Below are positions 1 through 9,122 of a stretch of DNA of 64,000 nt, one piece after another. The notes under the pieces are model-generated. The model did no database searches and had not been told where the DNA came from. It was given only the letters and a program-made list of their open reading frames with translations. This DNA is from Planctomycetota bacterium (GTDB lineage Bacteria > Planctomycetota > UBA1135 > JACQFD01), in contig JAEUHX010000061.1 of NCBI GenBank assembly GCA_016792805.1, forward strand, positions 1 through 64,000. Direction: 5' to 3'. How positions within the stretch are numbered: position 1 is the stretch's first letter; every line of letters starts with the position of its first letter. The translations under genes and the position numbers were made by a program.

Positions 1-22
1 AGGGTCCCCCATGGGGGACCCT
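1..22. repeat. perfect 22-bp palindrome
   Basis: The first 22 bases read the same on both strands: AGGGTCCCCC, a central AT, then GGGGGACCCT. No T-run follows, so it is not an obvious intrinsic terminator in the + direction. It lies 80 bp upstream of the first gene. It could be an operator, the arm of a terminator for a gene to the left, or part of a dispersed repeat. The window edge hides its context. Confidence 0.6.
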
Positions 23-102
23 GCCACGAGCATCCTGGAAACGCCGGCAATGGGAAAGGAACTCATCCGCTGGGAAACCTCTCGCCCTCGAAAGAGACTG
101 CT

Positions 103-1299
103 ATGACGCGAGGTGTCTCACAAGTATTGGCAGAGAGGGAAGTGCATCAACTGATGGCTACGGGAGTTCCTTCTCTAATGTTCCAGTGCGCCAATGCTTC
201 ATTCTGGCTGATCGCGTTCGCAACAGGACTCAATCCTCAGGAGCAGAATCGCTCGTTGAGATTCACGGGTGATCCAGAGTGGTTTAGTCCGATTGAGAAG
301 GCCTGGGAAGAGGGCAGATCGATGGATCCTGAACTTTTCGATGCCTTGCTTCATCGCGTCGATCGGAGTCCCCCCAGCATTTTGGATCGCGTACGTCTCT
401 GCTCGCATCTCGGACAGGTACACAACTTTCTTCTAGCGACGGCGCTGGACAAGAGACCGTCGGAGACTCGACCGTCGAGTCAACCTGCTCGGGATCCGAT
501 ATCGATGAAGGATCCATCGGCAGCTGACATGATCCGATACTCTTGTTGGCGCCCTGTAATCCTAGCGAAGACATCTTCACTCAGCCTGACTGACCTTGCA
601 GCAGCCCACCAGTGCCTGTTTGACTTCGAACCCTTCATCGTGAAGGAGTTACTAGATCACATTATTGATCGTGACGCGAGTGAGATTTGGCAGCGACGTA
701 GATCTGCAATATTGCGGCGAATTGAAGGATTCACACGCCCCAAGAATGCGGCGAGGGATCTCGCTCTACTTCGAAAGAAGCTAGAGATGGCTCCGGGGAG
801 TCGGCCCACATCTCTCTCGGATGATCTCGCTGCTCGTCTTGGAACTACAAGTAGACCGGATGGTAGGTTCCAAGATCTTCTCTTGCTCGACGAAGCGAGT
901 CGCGCGGCGGTCGGTTCCGGAGAACTCCAAGAGGCTGAACAATACGCCGATAGGTGGCTCCGGCTTGCTGTGGAGCTCGGCGACAATACATACTCAGTTG
1001 AAGCAAAGCATGGCGCCCATGTTGTTCTAGGCCTTGTTCGGCTCGCTCAGGGGGATCTCAATGAGGCCAAGAAGATGTTACTGCAATCAACTCCAGAGCA
1101 GGAAACGCCCTCGATCTCTGCGTTCGGTCCAGACATGACTCTCGCTCAACAGCTACTGCTTCGAGGCGAGGCTGACTTAGTACGCAAGTATATTGGTAGC
1201 TGTAGCCGCGTCAGCGCCAAAGTCCGCACCCGTGAGCGCTATTGGCTCATGCTCATCTCGGATGCAAAGATTCCGAATCTGAAAAGGTGGTCTCCATGA
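103..1299 (+). CDS. hypothetical helical-repeat (TPR-like) protein
   Basis: A 398-residue protein that I do not recognise as a named family. There is no signal peptide or membrane segment, so it should be cytoplasmic. The C-terminal third (about residues 265-375) alternates helices of TPR/SEL type, for example GELQEAEQYADRWLRLAVEL and GLVRLAQGDLNEAKKMLL, which suggests a protein-binding scaffold. The ATG at 103 is preceded by a weak purine stretch (AAAGAGA). Base composition is clearly lower in GC than the housekeeping genes further right, and codon choice is relaxed. With the next gene this looks like accessory or recently acquired DNA. Function unknown. Confidence 0.6.
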   Translation: MTRGVSQVLAEREVHQLMATGVPSLMFQCANASFWLIAFATGLNPQEQNRSLRFTGDPEWFSPIEKAWEEGRSMDPELFDALLHRVDRSPPSILDRVRLCSHLGQVHNFLLATALDKRPSETRPSSQPARDPISMKDPSAADMIRYSCWRPVILAKTSSLSLTDLAAAHQCLFDFEPFIVKELLDHIIDRDASEIWQRRRSAILRRIEGFTRPKNAARDLALLRKKLEMAPGSRPTSLSDDLAARLGTTSRPDGRFQDLLLLDEASRAAVGSGELQEAEQYADRWLRLAVELGDNTYSVEAKHGAHVVLGLVRLAQGDLNEAKKMLLQSTPEQETPSISAFGPDMTLAQQLLLRGEADLVRKYIGSCSRVSAKVRTRERYWLMLISDAKIPNLKRWSP

Positions 1300-1730
1300 G
1301 CGTAGGATATCTCGTGCAGCATGCGTGGTCGCAGAACTCATTCGCCGCGGAGCCGGTTGTATTGCAGACATTCGCGTTCTCCAAACTTGGTACACGACGC
1401 GTCTCCAAGGGCGATCGATCTCAGCCCCCGCGATTTCATCCATCTGCGCCGGGTTCGGTGCCACGGAGTAGGTTCATTCGACAGATGTACGGGCTTTCGA
1501 GGCTTCGTGGGGGCGGCAGGCCTGAGATGTCCAGCATTCCCTAATGAGCGGAGTCGCTAGCACTAGAGGTCACACATCCAGTGTCTTGCTGCAGAAGGTG
1601 ACTCACCCCGATCATGGCGACGAAGACCAGACCCATCCGCCCGACCTCGGTTCATCTCAGCACCTAAACCACTAATGAGAGGCTCTACAACATTGTGACC
1701 AGATTGACCACCAAGAGATGTGCATAAATA
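1300..1730. other. 431-bp gene-free interval
   Basis: Only short open frames occur here (for example 1321-1560 and the antisense 1177-1464). Their compositions are Arg/Ser/Pro-rich, and they lack recognisable domains or good ribosome binding sites. I see no tRNA, hairpin with T-run or repeat. The last ~100 bp are AT-richer and could hold the promoter of the secreted-protein gene at 1731. Confidence 0.5.
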
Positions 1731-2747
1731 ATGTCGCACTGCAAATGTTACGGAAGACTTTGGTTCTTCGCTGCGGAGATGTTCATTGTAGTCGCAATGA
1801 CCGCGACCACTGCGTGCGCTAAGCAGCGGTGGCGTTCCGCCTCTGCCGTCGACACAGCTGTGTCAGAGAACTCTCAGCTTCTCATACGTCCCGACCTGAA
1901 TGAGCGTACCTCGCTGGAGTTCTTTCACGACTCAAAGCGGGTTTGGAGCACGTCCGTCTCCGGCAAGTTACGAGCGGCCAGAGTGCTGAACTCAGGCTGG
2001 TGCGCCCTGCTACTCAATGGCGTTGGTCCGAATGGGACTTCGGAGACTCAGTGTATTCTGGCAGACCGCTCTGGCGAGTTGACTCCCTTTCTTGCTCTTG
2101 AGCAGCCCTACAGAGTGATCGATGGCGAGAGTTATCCTGCCGTTCGATCGATCACACTTAGCGACCTGAATGCATGTGTTTTAGTGCAGATTGCCTTGAC
2201 GCCGTACGGCTCAGACTTCTGGCTACGCGTTCCGCTGAAACGGTCGAGTCGCGAATCGTCTATCTCAGACGCGTATCCGCAGGGTCTACTTCGGAGACAG
2301 AATGCAATTCCCAAGGGAATCTATGCAGTTCCGAATACGCGATTCTTTGTATCTCCTTTCGTTCAGTGGCCTGGCAGTTCTCGGGAAGTTGGCTCGTTTC
2401 AGACCGGAATCGTAGTTCTAGACGCCCGGCTCTCCCCAGCTTGGAGCGGAATCATCGATGAGGACATTCGGCTGACTGAGGCTTCAATTGCCGCGTCGCT
2501 TGAACACCGAGCGTACGACTTGGGCCCGATTCTTTCGATTGGCGAGGAGGGGCCAGGCACGTTCACAGTAATCAGGCTCCTCGACAGACGCAGACTCACG
2601 CTCTCGATTGACGAAGGCGCCAAGGACGGATTGGTATTTACAGTGAGAGACGTGGAGTTCCGTGAAACTCCGATGCGCTCGGGCGGTGCTAGAGATCAGA
2701 TATCTAGATCGGTGATCGCGCAGAATGACCCCACGCTGATCTGGTAG
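1731..2747 (+). CDS. hypothetical exported protein
   Basis: A 338-residue protein with an N-terminal hydrophobic segment (about residues 11-28, ending ATTAC) that could be a signal peptide. The Cys at about 29 could serve as a weak lipobox, but the residues before it fit the consensus poorly. Met17 and Met23 are alternative starts. The rest is a beta-rich extracytoplasmic sequence with no domain I can name. GC content is low compared with the rest of the window, as in the gene at 103, so both may belong to the same accessory segment. It is convergent with the DUF4340 gene, whose stop lies 27 bp away. Function unknown. Confidence 0.6.
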   Translation: MSHCKCYGRLWFFAAEMFIVVAMTATTACAKQRWRSASAVDTAVSENSQLLIRPDLNERTSLEFFHDSKRVWSTSVSGKLRAARVLNSGWCALLLNGVGPNGTSETQCILADRSGELTPFLALEQPYRVIDGESYPAVRSITLSDLNACVLVQIALTPYGSDFWLRVPLKRSSRESSISDAYPQGLLRRQNAIPKGIYAVPNTRFFVSPFVQWPGSSREVGSFQTGIVVLDARLSPAWSGIIDEDIRLTEASIAASLEHRAYDLGPILSIGEEGPGTFTVIRLLDRRRLTLSIDEGAKDGLVFTVRDVEFRETPMRSGGARDQISRSVIAQNDPTLIW

Positions 2748-2774
2748 CGAATCTCGGAAGAGCGTAGCGGTCTC

Positions 2775-3329
2775 TTACTTCGGGCCTACGGCGGCGTCGG
2801 CCGAGGGTTTGAAGTGGTCTGCGGGGACATCGAACTCCGCGAGCACTGTTTTTTGAGTTTTTACAATGCGCTTGAGATCGAGGAGGTGCAGGTAGACGCC
2901 GTCTTTTGTCGGCGTCGCGTCGCCCACCGCGAAGGTCGTTGACTCGCCGGGGGACTGGATCGCGACCTCGATCCGCGGCTTCATGAGACCATACTTTTCG
3001 AGGGCGACCTGGCCTGTCGTGCCGAGCTCGCTCTCGGCCGTCGCGGAGAGGCGCAGCTCCGAGAGCGCGCGGACCACTTTCGCGCTGTCGGCCGCGCCGA
3101 AGGGCGGCTGAATGAAGCTCCACTCCCCGTTGCGGTTCTGTAGCTCGTACACGACGTCGAGCCCCTTGCGGACGACGACGCGGTCGACGCGGGAAACGGT
3201 GAATCGGAAGAGCGTCTTCTCGGTCTGGTCGAAATCGGCCGGCTTCGCGGAGGTCTGCACCAAATAGACCGTGACGCCTCCGAGGGCGAGCGCCACGCCG
3301 AGAAGTGCAATGCTAACTTTGAGGTTCAT
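2775..3329 (-). CDS. DUF4340 domain protein
   Basis: A 184-residue membrane-anchored protein: an N-terminal transmembrane helix (MNLKVSIALLGVALALGG...), then a soluble beta-rich domain with the DUF4340 pattern (FRFTVSRVDRVVVRK, then NGEWSFIQP, then LSELRLSATAE). Start chosen at 3329, because this ATG overlaps the TGA of the upstream GldG-like gene as ATGA, implying translational coupling. An ATG 15 bp further upstream is possible but unnecessary. DUF4340 proteins commonly sit at the end of GldA/GldF/GldG-type ABC operons, as here, and probably form an extracytoplasmic part of the complex. The protein is shorter than many family members, which carry two or three DUF4340 repeats. Confidence 0.85.
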   Translation of the reverse strand: MNLKVSIALLGVALALGGVTVYLVQTSAKPADFDQTEKTLFRFTVSRVDRVVVRKGLDVVYELQNRNGEWSFIQPPFGAADSAKVVRALSELRLSATAESELGTTGQVALEKYGLMKPRIEVAIQSPGESTTFAVGDATPTKDGVYLHLLDLKRIVKTQKTVLAEFDVPADHFKPSADAAVGPK

Positions 3330-5125
3330 CGGCGGCGCCGCCACCAGATCAGCAATCCGATCAGTAAGAAGAGTCCGGACGGGATTCCATAGGCGGCGAG
3401 CGTCATGCGCTGCGCCTCCTGCTCCGTCAGGTGAAGCGGACGATAGTCCGGCGAGCGCGGGCGCGCTCCCGCCACGCGGTCGCGATTCGCCAGCCAGTTC
3501 ACGCAGGAGCGGAAGAGATCCTCATTGGCGAGGGAGCGTCGAATGCACTCATTGGCGAACGACTCCCTCGAGCCGATTGCGACAATTCGGATGCCACCGC
3601 GGGAGGCCACATCCGGGCGCGCGGAGTCGGCGGGTATCTGCACTGCCATCGCGAGCGCGATCGGTCCGGCCGTATCCCCTTTGTCGACTTCCTTCTTCCA
3701 GTCGCTGCTGCTCAGATTGGTGTCGGCCCAGGAGCTCGGCGAAGTCAACAGAAGCTCGGTGCGAATGAGACCCGGCGGATCCGAGTTGGTCGTCGGCATC
3801 TTGCGGACCGAGCGATTCGTCGCCATGCGCACGCGAGAACCCTCGAGCGGATTGACAATCGGGTGCTGGACCTTCGCCTCCGCCAGGATCGTCGTGGGCG
3901 ATGTGCTCACGGCCTTCTGGGAAGGATCGACGACGATGTCGTTGCCGAACTCGATTCGATACTTGGCAAGTAACGATTCGAGCCCCATGTAGCGCCTCGG
4001 CTCCGCCAGAATCATGAGCCCGCCGCCGCGCTCGAGGAACTCGGCGATTTTTGCAATCTCCGTCGGATCAAACGGCTCGATCGGACCGGCGATCACGAGC
4101 ACCGTCGTGTCCGCCGGAATCTTGCCTTTCTCGAGCAAGAACCGCTGCCGGACCTCGAACTTGTCATAGATCAGCGCGTCGCGCGCATAAAAGAACCCGT
4201 TGCCGCCGATGTCCTCGGGATCGAGCTCGCCATGGCCCGCGGTGAAATCCACTTTCGGCGCCGCGTCCTCGATGAGATTCAGGATCGCGTTTGTGAGGGC
4301 AACCTCGCCGAGGAAGCTCTTCTCTCGGATCGTCGATTGGTTGCGATCCTTGATCTGTTCGAACTGTGCCAGCTGGTCGCGCGGGATTAGCCGCGCGCGC
4401 GTGCCGTACTCAACTGCCAGCCCGAAGGCCGCCTTCCGCGGATCGAGCTTAAGGCGCTCGACGAGGTCGCGAAAGGCGCCGGGATCTCGGTCGGGATCGA
4501 TGCGGCGCAGCTCGATGGACCGCGCTTCGACGCGGAATTCCTCCACGAGCGCTTCGATCTCCGGCAGCACCATCATCATCGGATCATTCTTCCGATTCGG
4601 GAAGAGTGCATAGATCCGCAGCGGCTGGTTGACGCGACGAAGCAGCTTGACCGTTTCGCCGGCAAGAGTGAACTGCCGGCTAAAAGTGACATCCCAGGGA
4701 CGGAGTTGGAAGTAGGTCGTCAGGAATCCTAGGAAGCCCCAGATCGCCAGCGCGGAAAGCACCGAGATGCCGACCGAGAGGCCGATGGTGCGGCGGGCTA
4801 CTCTGGCCGATCCGCCGGGAGCCGGATCCGGGGGAACAGCAATCTGTGGTCGTGGCAGAGGCGGCACAGGCCTCGGCGGGGCGGGGGGGGCCGATGTGTG
4901 AACGATCGCAGGGGTAGGAGCGGGAGCAGGCGCAGGCGTCGGGACCGACGGAGGCGAAGCAGTCGTCGGAGGCGGGGGCGCCGCCTGCCGCGGCGGCATT
5001 GGTTTCGGCGGGGGCGGTGGAGGCGGAGGCAGTGCAGGAGCCTTCGGCGCGGGCGGAGGCGCTGCCGGCTGCTCCGACGGCTTCGGCTTGGGGGTCCCGG
5101 GGAGGCCGAACGCCATCAGGCCCAC
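3326..5125 (-). CDS. GldG-like ABC transporter auxiliary protein
   Basis: A 599-residue protein. Residues ~10-95 are an extreme Pro/Ala/Lys-rich linker. A transmembrane helix follows (about 115-135, GLSVGISVLSALAIWGFLGF). The extracytoplasmic ABC_transp_aux/GldG domain covers ~150-560, and a C-terminal helix ends in WWRRRR as a positive-inside anchor. Motifs such as DFTAGHGELDP and GGGLMILAEPRRY are typical of the family. It overlaps the permease gene by 10 bp and the DUF4340 gene by 4 bp. GldG is known from Bacteroidetes gliding motility, but homologues are widespread in non-gliding bacteria, so a gliding role is not implied. The proline-rich N-terminus is unusual. Confidence 0.85.
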   Translation of the reverse strand: MGLMAFGLPGTPKPKPSEQPAAPPPAPKAPALPPPPPPPPKPMPPRQAAPPPPTTASPPSVPTPAPAPAPTPAIVHTSAPPAPPRPVPPLPRPQIAVPPDPAPGGSARVARRTIGLSVGISVLSALAIWGFLGFLTTYFQLRPWDVTFSRQFTLAGETVKLLRRVNQPLRIYALFPNRKNDPMMMVLPEIEALVEEFRVEARSIELRRIDPDRDPGAFRDLVERLKLDPRKAAFGLAVEYGTRARLIPRDQLAQFEQIKDRNQSTIREKSFLGEVALTNAILNLIEDAAPKVDFTAGHGELDPEDIGGNGFFYARDALIYDKFEVRQRFLLEKGKIPADTTVLVIAGPIEPFDPTEIAKIAEFLERGGGLMILAEPRRYMGLESLLAKYRIEFGNDIVVDPSQKAVSTSPTTILAEAKVQHPIVNPLEGSRVRMATNRSVRKMPTTNSDPPGLIRTELLLTSPSSWADTNLSSSDWKKEVDKGDTAGPIALAMAVQIPADSARPDVASRGGIRIVAIGSRESFANECIRRSLANEDLFRSCVNWLANRDRVAGARPRSPDYRPLHLTEQEAQRMTLAAYGIPSGLFLLIGLLIWWRRRR

Positions 5126-5829
5126 CGCCGCGATTCGAGGAACCGCGTCGACAAGAAGAGGAAAAGTGCCGTCGACGAGAGGAAATAGATGAGATCGTCG
5201 AGGGCAATTCTTCCGCGGTAGAAGCCGCGCAGGTGCGCCGGAAGATCAATGTAATCGAGAGTCACGCGAAGCCAGGTTGGCAGCTCGATCGGCTGCGGAA
5301 TATCCGACAAGCGCAGCACGAGAAGCATCAAGAAGGCGACGCCGAAAGCGATCGTCTGATTGGAAGTGATCGAACTCGAGAAGATACCGATCGCCGCGCA
5401 CAAGCCGCCGGCCAGCAACATTCCGAAGAGCCCCGAGAGCAGCGGCCCCGGGTCGGGATTGCCGCCCGCCCACCGAAGCAGCCCCCAGAAAAAGAGTAAC
5501 GGCAACAAGGAAACCACAAAAAATGCCATTACTCCGAAGAACTTGCCGAGCACGATGTCGCCGTCACGCACCGGATCGGTGGCGAGCGTCTCGATCGTTC
5601 CATTGCGAAACTCTGCCGCGAGCGTGCCCATCGTCAGAGCAGGAAACGCAACAATGAAGACCCACCACGTGGATTCGTAGACGGAGCCGAGCGACGCGAC
5701 GGTCCGGCCAAGGGTGTGGATCTCAAAGAAGAACGCGGAGGCGATTGCGAACATGACGGCGACGACCCACGCGATCGGCGACAGGAAGTGGCCGATGAGC
5801 TCGCGGCGGAGGACGACCCAGACTTTCAC
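5116..5829 (-). CDS. ABC-2 type permease (GldF-like)
   Basis: A 237-residue inner-membrane protein with about six hydrophobic helices, starting MKVWVVLRRELIGHFLSPIAW. The motif FPALTMGTLAAEFRNGTIE followed by LATDPVRDGDIVLGKFFGV is the diagnostic ABC-2 permease signature of the GldF/NosY group. It overlaps the ATPase gene upstream by 4 bp (ATGA) and the GldG-like gene downstream by 10 bp. ATPase, permease, GldG and DUF4340 therefore form one tightly coupled minus-strand operon. The substrate is unknown. Confidence 0.9.
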   Translation of the reverse strand: MKVWVVLRRELIGHFLSPIAWVVAVMFAIASAFFFEIHTLGRTVASLGSVYESTWWVFIVAFPALTMGTLAAEFRNGTIETLATDPVRDGDIVLGKFFGVMAFFVVSLLPLLFFWGLLRWAGGNPDPGPLLSGLFGMLLAGGLCAAIGIFSSSITSNQTIAFGVAFLMLLVLRLSDIPQPIELPTWLRVTLDYIDLPAHLRGFYRGRIALDDLIYFLSSTALFLFLSTRFLESRRWA

Positions 5830-6794
5830 GCCGCACCCGCTCCCGATGCCGAGGACACTGCTTCATGCCTCACGAGGCTGCCGAACACTTCCTCCAGCGA
5901 CGCACGCACACTCACAATTTCCACGGGGACGCCGCCGCCTGTAAGAATCGCCGCGTGGATCGCTTCCCGCGCATCGACGCCGGCGCGCACTTCCACACGC
6001 CATCGACGGTCGCCGCCCTCGGCGCCAGCCTCCTGGACAACCTCTTCGACTCCGTCGATGCCGCGCAGCCGCGGCTCGAGCTCCGCGTCGGCGCGCCGCA
6101 CGGCGATGCGAACGCGCGAGCGATCGCCGAAGCCGCTCAATAATCGGTGAATGGAATCATCGGCCACGAGGCGTCCGTCGTTCACGACGAGCACGCGGGA
6201 GCAGACCGCTTCGATCTCCGGCAGAATGTGGCTCGACACGAGAATGGTGCGGTCGACCGAGAGTTCGCGCACGAGCGAGCGCATCTCGAATACCTGAGTC
6301 GGGTCGAGGCCGACTGTCGGTTCGTCGAGGATCAGCACCGGCGGATTGGCCACGAGGGCGCCCGCAAGCCCGAGCCGCTGTCTGTAACCTTTGGAAAGGT
6401 GGCCAGCGAGACGCTTGCGCACCGGAGTGAGCTGACAGCGCTCGATCGCCTGGTCGACTCGAGACGATCGCTCTCGCCGAGGGACATCTTTGAGATCTGC
6501 TCGATACCTCAAATACTCCTCGACGCGAAGCTCCGGATAGAGCGGAACGCTCTCCGGCAGGTAGCCGACGTGTCGGCGCGCCTGGATCGAGTGCGTGAGC
6601 GTGTCGAACCCGGCGATCTTCGCCGTCCCGGAGTCGGCGGGCATGTAGCCCGTCAGGATGCGAATGGTGGTGCTTTTCCCGGCGCCGTTGGGCCCGAGCA
6701 GGCCGACCACTTCTCCGCGCGCGATCGAAAAAGTGATATCCCGGATGCCGCGGGCGTTGCCGTAGCTCTTCTTGAGATGAATCGCTTCGATCAC
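5826..6794 (-). CDS. ABC transporter ATP-binding protein (GldA-like)
   Basis: A 322-residue nucleotide-binding subunit. Walker A GPNGAGKST lies near residues 34-42, the signature LSKGYRQR near 133, and Walker B VLILDEPTVGLDP near 154, followed by the switch histidine (SSHILPE). The ~90 residues after the ATPase core match the C-terminal extension of ABC-2 ATPases of the GldA/CcmA group. It is the first gene of the four-gene operon and should energise the permease encoded immediately downstream. The start ATG lies 37 bp downstream of the preceding SPFH gene's stop, so read-through from that pair is possible. Confidence 0.93.
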   Translation of the reverse strand: MIEAIHLKKSYGNARGIRDITFSIARGEVVGLLGPNGAGKSTTIRILTGYMPADSGTAKIAGFDTLTHSIQARRHVGYLPESVPLYPELRVEEYLRYRADLKDVPRRERSSRVDQAIERCQLTPVRKRLAGHLSKGYRQRLGLAGALVANPPVLILDEPTVGLDPTQVFEMRSLVRELSVDRTILVSSHILPEIEAVCSRVLVVNDGRLVADDSIHRLLSGFGDRSRVRIAVRRADAELEPRLRGIDGVEEVVQEAGAEGGDRRWRVEVRAGVDAREAIHAAILTGGGVPVEIVSVRASLEEVFGSLVRHEAVSSASGAGAA

Positions 6795-6831
6795 GGGACG
6801 GTTCGGGCGGCGCAGTCCGCCGCGTCCGAGC

Positions 6832-7926
6832 TCAATTCTTCGGCGGCGTCGGCGGTGCGGCGCCGGCCGCTTGGAGGAACGCGCCGGCCTGGGCCGCGAG
6901 CCGGATCGGGCTCAGCCAATCGACTCCGACGGACGGCATCGTGACGCTCTTCACCGGGAAATTCTGGGCCGTCACATAGGCCACATAATTGCCCTGATCG
7001 GGCTCCAGCGCTCGCCGCTGGAGATCGGCCGCGTAGGCTTCCGCCTCCTTGAGCTTTTGTGATCCCTCGGCCGCCATGCCGAGCCTCGCCTGCAGCGCCT
7101 CCGCCTTGCGCGTCTCGGCCTTCTTGAGGGCCTCCGACTCGATCTCCTGCTTGCGCTTCAGCGTGTTCACAGAGATGTCGGATTGTTTGTTCTTGAGGCG
7201 GTTCTGGATCTCTTTGACCAGGTTGTCGGTCGTTTGAATGATCTTGTCGCGCTCGCCGCCTTGTGTGGCTTTCTCCTGGAGAGAAACCTCGAGCCGCTTG
7301 TTCTCGCTGTTCACTTTCTTCTTGCGGAGCTGCTCCTCGTACTTGGCGTCGTAGCGCACTTCCGTGAGCTCCACCGAGACGAGCTCGAGGCTCTTCTGCG
7401 TCAGCAGCTTCGTCCGAAGCCGCTCATAGAGAGAAGTGACCGCCTCGCGCCGGCGTTTCTTGTCATAAATATCTTCCGTTCGCATCGTCGCGACCGTGTT
7501 CGCGATCTCGGGCGCCGACAGATCCCGCGCCAGGCGAATGAAGTTCTCGCCGGGGCCGGAATCCACATAGACCACGTGTCCTTTCCCCTCGGCGATGCGC
7601 ACGAGGATCGACGCTTCGACGCTCACGCTGTCGCCGTCCTTCGTCTTCGCGGAGATCGACGGCCCGTCGAGAGAGCCGCGCTGATCGGTCAGATCAGTAA
7701 ACGATACTTTTTGGACCGCGCGCGGCAGAGTGTCCCAGCGTTCCCAGAGCCAAATCGATCGGTAGAACCCCGCGTCGAAATCTTGCGGAACGAGACCTTT
7801 TGTGGTGTCGCCGCCGACGTTCAGCACGCGGATGCCGATGTGGTCCGGCGGAATGCGCCGGCAGCTCGCAGCAGCTAAGAAGCCGAGGAGGATGGCAACC
7901 ATCAAGAGAACGAGAAGCCGCCGCAT
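6832..7926 (-). CDS. SPFH/band 7 family membrane protein
   Basis: A 364-residue protein. An N-terminal helix (RRLLVLLMVAILLGFLAAASC) could be a membrane anchor, or a lipoprotein signal given the AAASC end. A prohibitin-like SPFH domain covers about 25-210, and a long charged coiled coil rich in Lys/Glu/Ala about 205-310. Its ATG overlaps the stop of the upstream SPFH gene as TGATG, so translation of the two should be coupled. Paired SPFH genes recall HflK/HflC, which form a hetero-oligomeric membrane cage. These two differ in sequence and have no FtsH or protease neighbour. Scaffold role inferred from the fold. Confidence 0.85.
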   Translation of the reverse strand: MRRLLVLLMVAILLGFLAAASCRRIPPDHIGIRVLNVGGDTTKGLVPQDFDAGFYRSIWLWERWDTLPRAVQKVSFTDLTDQRGSLDGPSISAKTKDGDSVSVEASILVRIAEGKGHVVYVDSGPGENFIRLARDLSAPEIANTVATMRTEDIYDKKRRREAVTSLYERLRTKLLTQKSLELVSVELTEVRYDAKYEEQLRKKKVNSENKRLEVSLQEKATQGGERDKIIQTTDNLVKEIQNRLKNKQSDISVNTLKRKQEIESEALKKAETRKAEALQARLGMAAEGSQKLKEAEAYAADLQRRALEPDQGNYVAYVTAQNFPVKSVTMPSVGVDWLSPIRLAAQAGAFLQAAGAAPPTPPKN

Positions 7927-9122
7927 CAGCGCACCGTCGGCTGCGGATTGTTGAGAATCGGAGCCGCAGCGCCGGCGCCCGGGAGCGGCACCGCTTTGCC
8001 GCCCGTGCCCTGCTCCATTAGATAAGACTGCACGAAGGCGTTATACACATATGGCAACGCCGTGATCTGCATCTCTTTGAGCCGCTTGGCGAACTCCGCC
8101 GCGACGAGCTGCGAACCGGCCGCGCCGGAGAGCGCCATCACGAGCTGCCTCGTGCCTTCGTAATCGGCCTCGGCCTGCCGCCTTCGGCCATTCGCCTCCG
8201 CTTCGTCTTTCTTGAGCTTGCCGACCGCTTCCGCAGTCACGCGCACGTATTCGGCCTCCGCTTCCTGTACAGTTTTTGTGGCTTTCGCCGTCGCTTCCGC
8301 GATGTCGCGCTCGGCCTGCGCCTCCGCCGCCGAGATCGCCACGTCATATTTCGCCTGCTCTTCGTTGACGCGCTTTTTCTGTGCTTCTCGCTCGGCGCCC
8401 TGTTGCTCGACGATCGCCTTCACCTCCTGATCCGTATCCTTGCGCGCGCGAACGATCTGTTCGTACTCGGGATAGGAACTCGGATTCTCGACGGCGATCG
8501 ACGTGATCAGAATGCCGAATCGGTCGCGCAGCTTTTTATTGATGTCGTCGAGCGCTGCCTGCGCCTGCTCGCGCCGCTTGTCGCCTTCGTTCATCTCCTC
8601 GCGCGTGAGCTCGTTGAATCGGTCGGCCACCGCGGCGCGCACCGTCGGACGCACCCAATTGCGGAGAATGCCGTTGGCGGCCAGCGCCTCGCTTCCCGTC
8701 GTGCGGAGCACTTCGACGGCCTTCTCGGGCTCGATGCGATAGGTGACTTTCACATCCACCTTCACGTTGTCGCCTTCCGACGACTTCACGTTCAAGAAGT
8801 CAGCCGGCGGCTTCGCTCCATCAGGTCCTGCCGGCGGATCGCCGAGCATCGCCAGCGTCTTCTCCGTCTTGTCGATCGTGTAGAAGGAGATGACGTACGG
8901 AATTGTGAAGTGAAGACCGACCTTGTTCTCGAGCCGCACGTCGCCGCTCAGGTTGTTCACTGATACGCCGATTTCGCCGCCGCTCACATTCCGCACGCCA
9001 GCGACCAGCACGCCAACGACGACGAAGAGCAGCACGAGAACGGTGAGCCCCGCGCGGGGCGCATGGGACGGCGACGCAGGGGATGCGCCGGGCGCCGCGG
9101 AGAGGTCCGACCCCGAAGCCAT
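7926..9122 (-). CDS. SPFH/band 7 family membrane protein
   Basis: A 398-residue protein: a short cytoplasmic head (MASGSDLSAAPG), a transmembrane helix (GLTVLVLLFVVVGVLVAGV), an SPFH domain (VSGGEIGVSVNN through ITSIAVENPSSYPEYEQIV), a long Ala/Glu/Lys coiled coil (~200-320) and a Gly/Pro tail. Start placed at 9122, because the longer open frame to 9227 would add an Arg/Ser/Ala-rich leader before the head and has no better ribosome site. An AAGG stretch precedes the chosen ATG. It is the first gene of the SPFH pair, and the downstream partner begins inside its stop codon. The two products very probably assemble together. Confidence 0.85.
   Translation of the reverse strand: MASGSDLSAAPGASPASPSHAPRAGLTVLVLLFVVVGVLVAGVRNVSGGEIGVSVNNLSGDVRLENKVGLHFTIPYVISFYTIDKTEKTLAMLGDPPAGPDGAKPPADFLNVKSSEGDNVKVDVKVTYRIEPEKAVEVLRTTGSEALAANGILRNWVRPTVRAAVADRFNELTREEMNEGDKRREQAQAALDDINKKLRDRFGILITSIAVENPSSYPEYEQIVRARKDTDQEVKAIVEQQGAEREAQKKRVNEEQAKYDVAISAAEAQAERDIAEATAKATKTVQEAEAEYVRVTAEAVGKLKKDEAEANGRRRQAEADYEGTRQLVMALSGAAGSQLVAAEFAKRLKEMQITALPYVYNAFVQSYLMEQGTGGKAVPLPGAGAAAPILNNPQPTVR

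Noticed and set aside
1242..1544. 100-residue frame overlapping the end of the TPR-like gene
   Set aside because: No ribosome site, Arg/Ser-rich, and the upstream protein already has a natural C-terminus.
3326..5125. gliding motility machinery
   Set aside because: GldA/F/G-like ABC genes with DUF4340 occur widely in non-gliding bacteria and no other gld or spr genes are present.
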